A DNA stretch of 8,882 nt from Clostridium sp. UBA6758 (GTDB lineage Bacteria > Bacillota > Clostridia > Clostridiales > Clostridiaceae). The notes beneath the pieces were generated by a model, which made no database searches, was not told the origin of the DNA, and saw nothing but the letters and a program-made list of their open reading frames with translations. This document shows positions 6,730-8,882 of the stretch, one piece after another. Every line of letters begins with the position of its first letter. The first letter of the stretch is position 1. A program made the translations under genes and the position numbers. The stretch spans positions 15,504-24,385 of the forward strand of contig DKGY01000021.1 of assembly GCA_002453475.1 (NCBI GenBank), given 5' to 3'.

Positions 6730-6782
6730 TTTAACGATTCCTTTACTTATTATTAAGTCCATGAAATCCTTCATAGATTTCT

Positions 6783-6816
6783 AAAATAAAAAAGCTATGG
6801 ATACTCCCACAGCCTT
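6783..6816 (-). terminator. Intrinsic terminator inside the leader of the mutS2-like gene
   Basis: On the minus strand AAGGCTGTGG (from 6816) pairs with CCATAGCTTT (to 6791) over 10 bp with two G-U pairs and a 6-base loop, followed directly by TTTTTTATTTT. On the plus strand the G-U pairs become A-C mismatches, so the RNA strand is minus. It ends about 54 bases before the mutS2-like start codon and no gene ends just upstream, so it is placed to attenuate that gene. Confidence 0.75.
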
Positions 6817-6902
6817 AAACTTGCCATTAATAAAGATAGCTTTAGCTATCCTAAGGTAAATTTCGTGGACTTGTATCTTTAATAGTTTTAATTAATCCCA
6901 CA
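6783..6902 (-). promoter_or_regulatory. Candidate attenuator or riboswitch in the 5' leader of the mutS2-like gene
   Basis: Several helices on the minus strand compete with each other. A local hairpin pairs 6845-6850 with 6835-6840 (GATAGC, loop TAAA, GCTATC). A longer-range 8-bp helix pairs TAAAGATA (6874-6881) with TATCTTTA (6831-6838) and excludes that hairpin. CCTTAGG (6850-6856) can pair with TTTAAGG (6813-6819), which takes bases from the 5' arm of the terminator. TCCAC (6865-6869) can pair with either of two TGTGGGA copies, at 6896-6902 upstream or at 6805-6811 in the terminator arm. Several of these pairs use G-U on the minus strand, supporting RNA function there. I do not recognise a known riboswitch class, and the ligand or factor is unknown. 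The pairings were found by eye, not by energy calculation. Confidence 0.5.
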
Positions 6903-7088
6903 ACAAACAAAGGTATATAATACCCTAATTTTAAGATTAATATTTAATTACTATTTTAGATACTAGACACTCACAAAAAACCCTCTCTCTCTTTTGAAAT
7001 CTATGTAATTTAATGTTAAAACATTATTTATAAAAAATCAATATATCTTCATTAAATAATTTAGTTTATTATTTTTTCTTTCCATTGT
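6903..7088. other. AT-rich intergenic spacer between divergent mutS2-like and yhhN-like genes
   Basis: No open frame or RNA gene is supported. It should hold the promoter of the mutS2-like transcript. The best minus-strand candidate is TTGATT (about 7036-7041) with TAACAT 17 bases downstream, four matches each, but other AT-rich hexamers are nearly as good. A small hairpin GGTAT/ATACC (6912-6924) and a purine tract AAAAGAGAGAGAGGG on the minus strand (6981-6995) have no clear role. Confidence 0.4.
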
Positions 7089-7116
7089 TTTACTCATATG
7101 TAATATATGATATAAT
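7089..7116 (+). promoter_or_regulatory. Promoter of the YhhN-family gene (extended -10)
   Basis: TTTACT (7089-7094) lies 16 bases before a perfect TATAAT (7111-7116), which is preceded by TGA (7108-7110) as an extended -10. Transcription would begin near 7123, about 32 bases before the ATG. Confidence 0.65.
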
Positions 7117-7154
7117 CATTTTATTACTTATATTTTATTGAAGGAGGGTTAAGT

Positions 7155-7835
7155 ATGTTGTCACTTGCATTTTTTGTATTCATGCTAATATCACTAGGAT
7201 TTCTAATATACTTTAATTATCATCCTCATGGCTATAAAATGCCTATAGTTAAGACTATTACTAGTTTACTATTTATCGCTATATGCATATCTAGCTATAA
7301 AATTATTTACTTGAATACTCAATATTTCATCTTTATACTTCTAGCATTAATATTATCTCTAATTGGTGATGTATTTCTTGCCTTTAATAATAGTAGCTCT
7401 GATGAAGTTAGTAAAATGTTTGTGTATGGATTAAGTAGTTTTTCTATTGCTCATATATTTTTTTCTATAGCCTTCTCCACTCTTACACCTGTATTAGTGT
7501 GGCATATTTTATTATTTATATTGATTTCAGTAATGTCTATTCTATTTTTAAACTTAATAAAGGGTTTTGATTTTAAAGGTGCATATAAACTAGTTGTTAC
7601 TTACTCTATTATAATTAGCTTTATGTTTACACGAGCTCTATCTTTAACTTCATTAATTCATGAGAACTTTTGGAGTACCATTCTTGTCATAGTAGGTGCA
7701 TGTCTCTTCTTGCTATCTGATCTAATTTTATGTTTTATATATTTTCATAAAAAATCACCTTCTTACATGACAGCCTTAAATCTGTTATGTTACTATGTTG
7801 GACAAGGACTTATAGCTCTTAGTTTAGCTTTTTAA
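7155..7835 (+). CDS. YhhN/TMEM86-family membrane protein, putative lysoplasmalogenase
   Basis: The 226-residue product is almost entirely hydrophobic, with about eight predicted helices. It matches YhhN-family layout and length: a KMP segment early (28-30), LILSLIGDVFL (65-75) with G71/D72, a FVYGLSSFSIAH segment (89-100) ending in H100, GACLFLLSDLIL (181-192) with S188/D189, and YYVGQ (213-217) near the C terminus. The conserved D72, H100 and D189 are probable active-site residues. Animal relatives (TMEM86) hydrolyse the vinyl-ether bond of lysoplasmalogens in the membrane; activity here is inferred from family. Many clostridia make plasmalogens anaerobically, so the substrate could be native. 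AAGGAGGG (7141-7148) lies 6 bases before the ATG. The gene has its own promoter and terminator. Confidence 0.85.
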   Translation: MLSLAFFVFMLISLGFLIYFNYHPHGYKMPIVKTITSLLFIAICISSYKIIYLNTQYFIFILLALILSLIGDVFLAFNNSSSDEVSKMFVYGLSSFSIAHIFFSIAFSTLTPVLVWHILLFILISVMSILFLNLIKGFDFKGAYKLVVTYSIIISFMFTRALSLTSLIHENFWSTILVIVGACLFLLSDLILCFIYFHKKSPSYMTALNLLCYYVGQGLIALSLAF

Positions 7836-7878
7836 CAACCTAATACAATAAATAGTATTAATTTTATAAATAAAAAGA

Positions 7879-7959
7879 GGCTTTTGTAAAAAATATCACT
7901 AATCTTATATTTAATGTTGAACATGAACTTTTAGATTAGTTTTTTACAAAAGCCCTTTT
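7879..7959. terminator. Long hairpin terminator between convergent yhhN-like and CBS-domain genes
   Basis: GGCTTTTGTAAAAAA (7879-7893) pairs perfectly with the 15 bases at 7940-7954. After a 5-base bulge (TATCA) a further 7 bp form between CTAATCT (7899-7905) and AGATTAG (7933-7939), leaving a 27-base loop. TTTT follows on the plus strand and CTCTTTTTATTT on the minus strand, so it should stop both convergent transcripts. At 22 paired bases it is much longer than the other terminators here. Confidence 0.8.
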
Positions 7960-7979
7960 ATTTGCTCCTACATATGAAT

Positions 7980-8055
7980 TTATCCGATGACTACCAGCTC
8001 TAATACTCCCATCTTATTCAAAGTGGGAGTAAAGAGCTGTTACGTCCCTGGATAA
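7980..8055. repeat. Structured palindromic element, possible miniature mobile element or IS200/IS605-type end
   Basis: Nested inverted arms run outward to inward: TTATCC/GGATAA (7980-7985, 8050-8055); CAGCTCT/AGAGCTG (7995-8001, 8033-8039); TACTCCCA/TGGGAGTA (8004-8011, 8024-8031); and CTT/AAG closing loop ATTCA. Unpaired GATGACTAC and TTACGTCCCT face each other as an asymmetric internal loop. It is richer in GC than its surroundings, has no U-tract, and lies between the stop codon of the CBS-domain gene and the shared terminator. Such compact imperfect palindromes resemble IS200/IS605 ends or palindrome-derived MITEs, but no transposase is present and only one copy lies in the window, so the identity is inferred. 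Confidence 0.5.
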
Positions 8056-8061
8056 CGATTT

Positions 8062-8882
8062 CTATGTATATATTCTAATTTTCTTTATTCTATTCCTATC
8101 TATATCTTCAATTATAAATCTGTAATTACTATAATTTATTTCTTCACTTATATTAGGAAATCTACCAAGTACACCTATTATAAATCCTCCTATAGAATCA
8201 AACTCCTCAGATTCAATTCTTGTTCCTATCAGTTCATTTATATCCTCTATTCTAACACTTCCTCCAACTATATACTCATCTTCCTTTACCACATATATTT
8301 CAGGTTCCTCATCGTCATATTCATCACTTATATCCCCCACTATCTCCTCTATTAAATCTTCAATAGTTACAATTCCTACAGTTCCACCATATTCATCAAG
8401 AACTGCTACCATGTGTTGCCTATTTTTATTCATATCCTTAAAAAGCTCTGTAACCTTTCTAAATTCATATGTATAAGTTATCTCTCTCATATAATTTTTT
8501 AGAGTAAAATTCTTAGTATCTTCCATGAATATAATATCCTTAACATTTAATATACCTACTATATTATCTATAGTATCTGAATATATAGGTATCCTTGAAA
8601 AGCCTTCTTCCTTTATTACTGAAATAATCTTATCTAAACTTTCTTCTATATCTAAGGCTATTATATCCACTCTTTGAACCATAACATCTTTTGCATAAAG
8701 GTCACCAAATTGAAAAACATTATGAATCATATCTTTTTCCTCTAAATTTAATATCCCTTCTTCTTCACTAACATCTACAATAGTTTTTAATTCATCTTCC
8801 GTTATAAAAGGTTTATTGCTAACACTTTTCCCTCCAAGTACTTTTATAAAAAAATTTGATATTGTAGTGGTTATGATAACTA
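8062..8882 (-). CDS. CorC/HlyC-type CBS-domain membrane protein, C-terminal part (N terminus outside window)
   Basis: The frame stays open from the TAG at 8062-8064 to the right edge, giving 272 visible residues. The ATG at 8730 is internal: the 50 codons upstream encode NFFIKVLGGK and PFITEDELKTIVDVSEEEG, the connector that normally joins the DUF21 (CNNM) transmembrane domain to the CBS pair, and no ribosome binding site precedes that ATG. From that methionine, CBS 1 covers about 14-70 (DVMVQRVDI to IVGILNVKDI), CBS 2 about 77-136 (ending GTVGIVTIEDLIEEIVGDI), and a CorC_HlyC transporter-associated domain about 145-222. The DUF21 domain should lie just beyond the window. Members are magnesium or other cation transport proteins in the CNNM/CorC family, though many are labelled hemolysin on old homology. 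Cation efflux is the family role; the substrate here is not shown. Confidence 0.92.
   Translation of the reverse strand, partial: VIITTTISNFFIKVLGGKSVSNKPFITEDELKTIVDVSEEEGILNLEEKDMIHNVFQFGDLYAKDVMVQRVDIIALDIEESLDKIISVIKEEGFSRIPIYSDTIDNIVGILNVKDIIFMEDTKNFTLKNYMREITYTYEFRKVTELFKDMNKNRQHMVAVLDEYGGTVGIVTIEDLIEEIVGDISDEYDDEEPEIYVVKEDEYIVGGSVRIEDINELIGTRIESEEFDSIGGFIIGVLGRFPNISEEINYSNYRFIIEDIDRNRIKKIRIYT

Noticed and set aside
6774..6774. ATG at 6774 as the start of the mutS2-like protein
   Set aside because: No ribosome binding site precedes it, and the 15 extra residues do not resemble the family N terminus; the ATG at 6729 has AAAGGA and starts with the family-like TLEKL segment.
6796..6828. 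Ten-codon leader-peptide frame (minus strand, MASLRLWEYP) overlapping the terminator hairpin before the mutS2-like gene
   Set aside because: It has no ribosome binding site at a usable distance and no run of a single regulatory codon, so translation-coupled attenuation is not supported.
6781..6905. T-box, purine, glycine or cyclic-di-GMP riboswitch in the mutS2-like leader
   Set aside because: The conserved core sequences of those classes as I know them are not present on either strand, so only an unassigned attenuator is claimed.
7980..8055. Possible hammerhead ribozyme because of a GATGA string beside a stem
   Set aside because: The required GAAA core strand and the three-stem junction are absent; the element is a single stacked hairpin.
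1..8882. CRISPR array, prophage, toxin-antitoxin or defence cluster
   Set aside because: No regularly spaced repeats, integrase, transposase, phage structural genes or paired small toxin-antitoxin genes are visible; the genes are ordinary chromosomal families in single units.

Overview
The window looks like chromosomal DNA from a low-GC Firmicute, most likely Clostridium or a close relative. The evidence is AT-rich intergenic DNA, AT-rich codon use, strong GGAGG-type ribosome binding sites and intrinsic terminators with U-tracts. Family content also fits: a DUF187-type wall hydrolase, YbaK/EbsC, YhhN, a CorC/HlyC-type CBS protein and a MutS2-type ATPase. The species call is an inference from style, not from a database match.

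Layout. The left edge (1-217, +) carries the last 71 codons of a PhzF-family gene, with a terminator that overlaps its stop codon. Facing it on the minus strand are a membrane-anchored glycosyl-hydrolase-like protein (233-1468) and, just upstream, a small two-helix membrane protein (1549-1977). A tRNA-Pro(TGG) gene with a textbook promoter and its own terminator lies at 2145-2296. Next is a minus-strand four-helix membrane protein (2357-2773) with two H-x13-H motifs, divergent from a HAD phosphatase (2937-3590). The HAD gene converges on a YbaK-type Cys-tRNA(Pro) deacylase (3660-4136, -). A small membrane-anchored SH3b-like protein (4278-4721, +) converges on a MutS2-like ATPase that lacks the Smr nuclease domain (4822-6729, -). 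The 425-base gap before it holds a structured leader with an intrinsic terminator on the MutS2 strand, then the promoter of a YhhN-family membrane protein (7155-7835, +). Two structured elements follow: a long hairpin terminator (7879-7959) and a separate stem-loop of higher GC (7980-8055). The right edge is the C-terminal part of a CBS/CorC-domain membrane protein whose reading frame runs off the window (8062-8882, -).

How the genes relate. These are mostly single-gene units in alternating orientation, separated by terminators, so the window is not one pathway. The clearest pairing is the 142-residue membrane protein with the wall hydrolase (possible two-gene operon). YbaK protects tRNA-Pro from cysteine mischarging and a tRNA-Pro gene lies about 1.4 kb away, but different transcripts and the distance make this probably coincidental.

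I see no phage, CRISPR, toxin-antitoxin or defence island. The best candidates for something undescribed are the attenuator-like leader in front of the Smr-less mutS2-like gene, the miniature bis-histidine cytochrome-b-like protein, and the palindromic element at 7980-8055.
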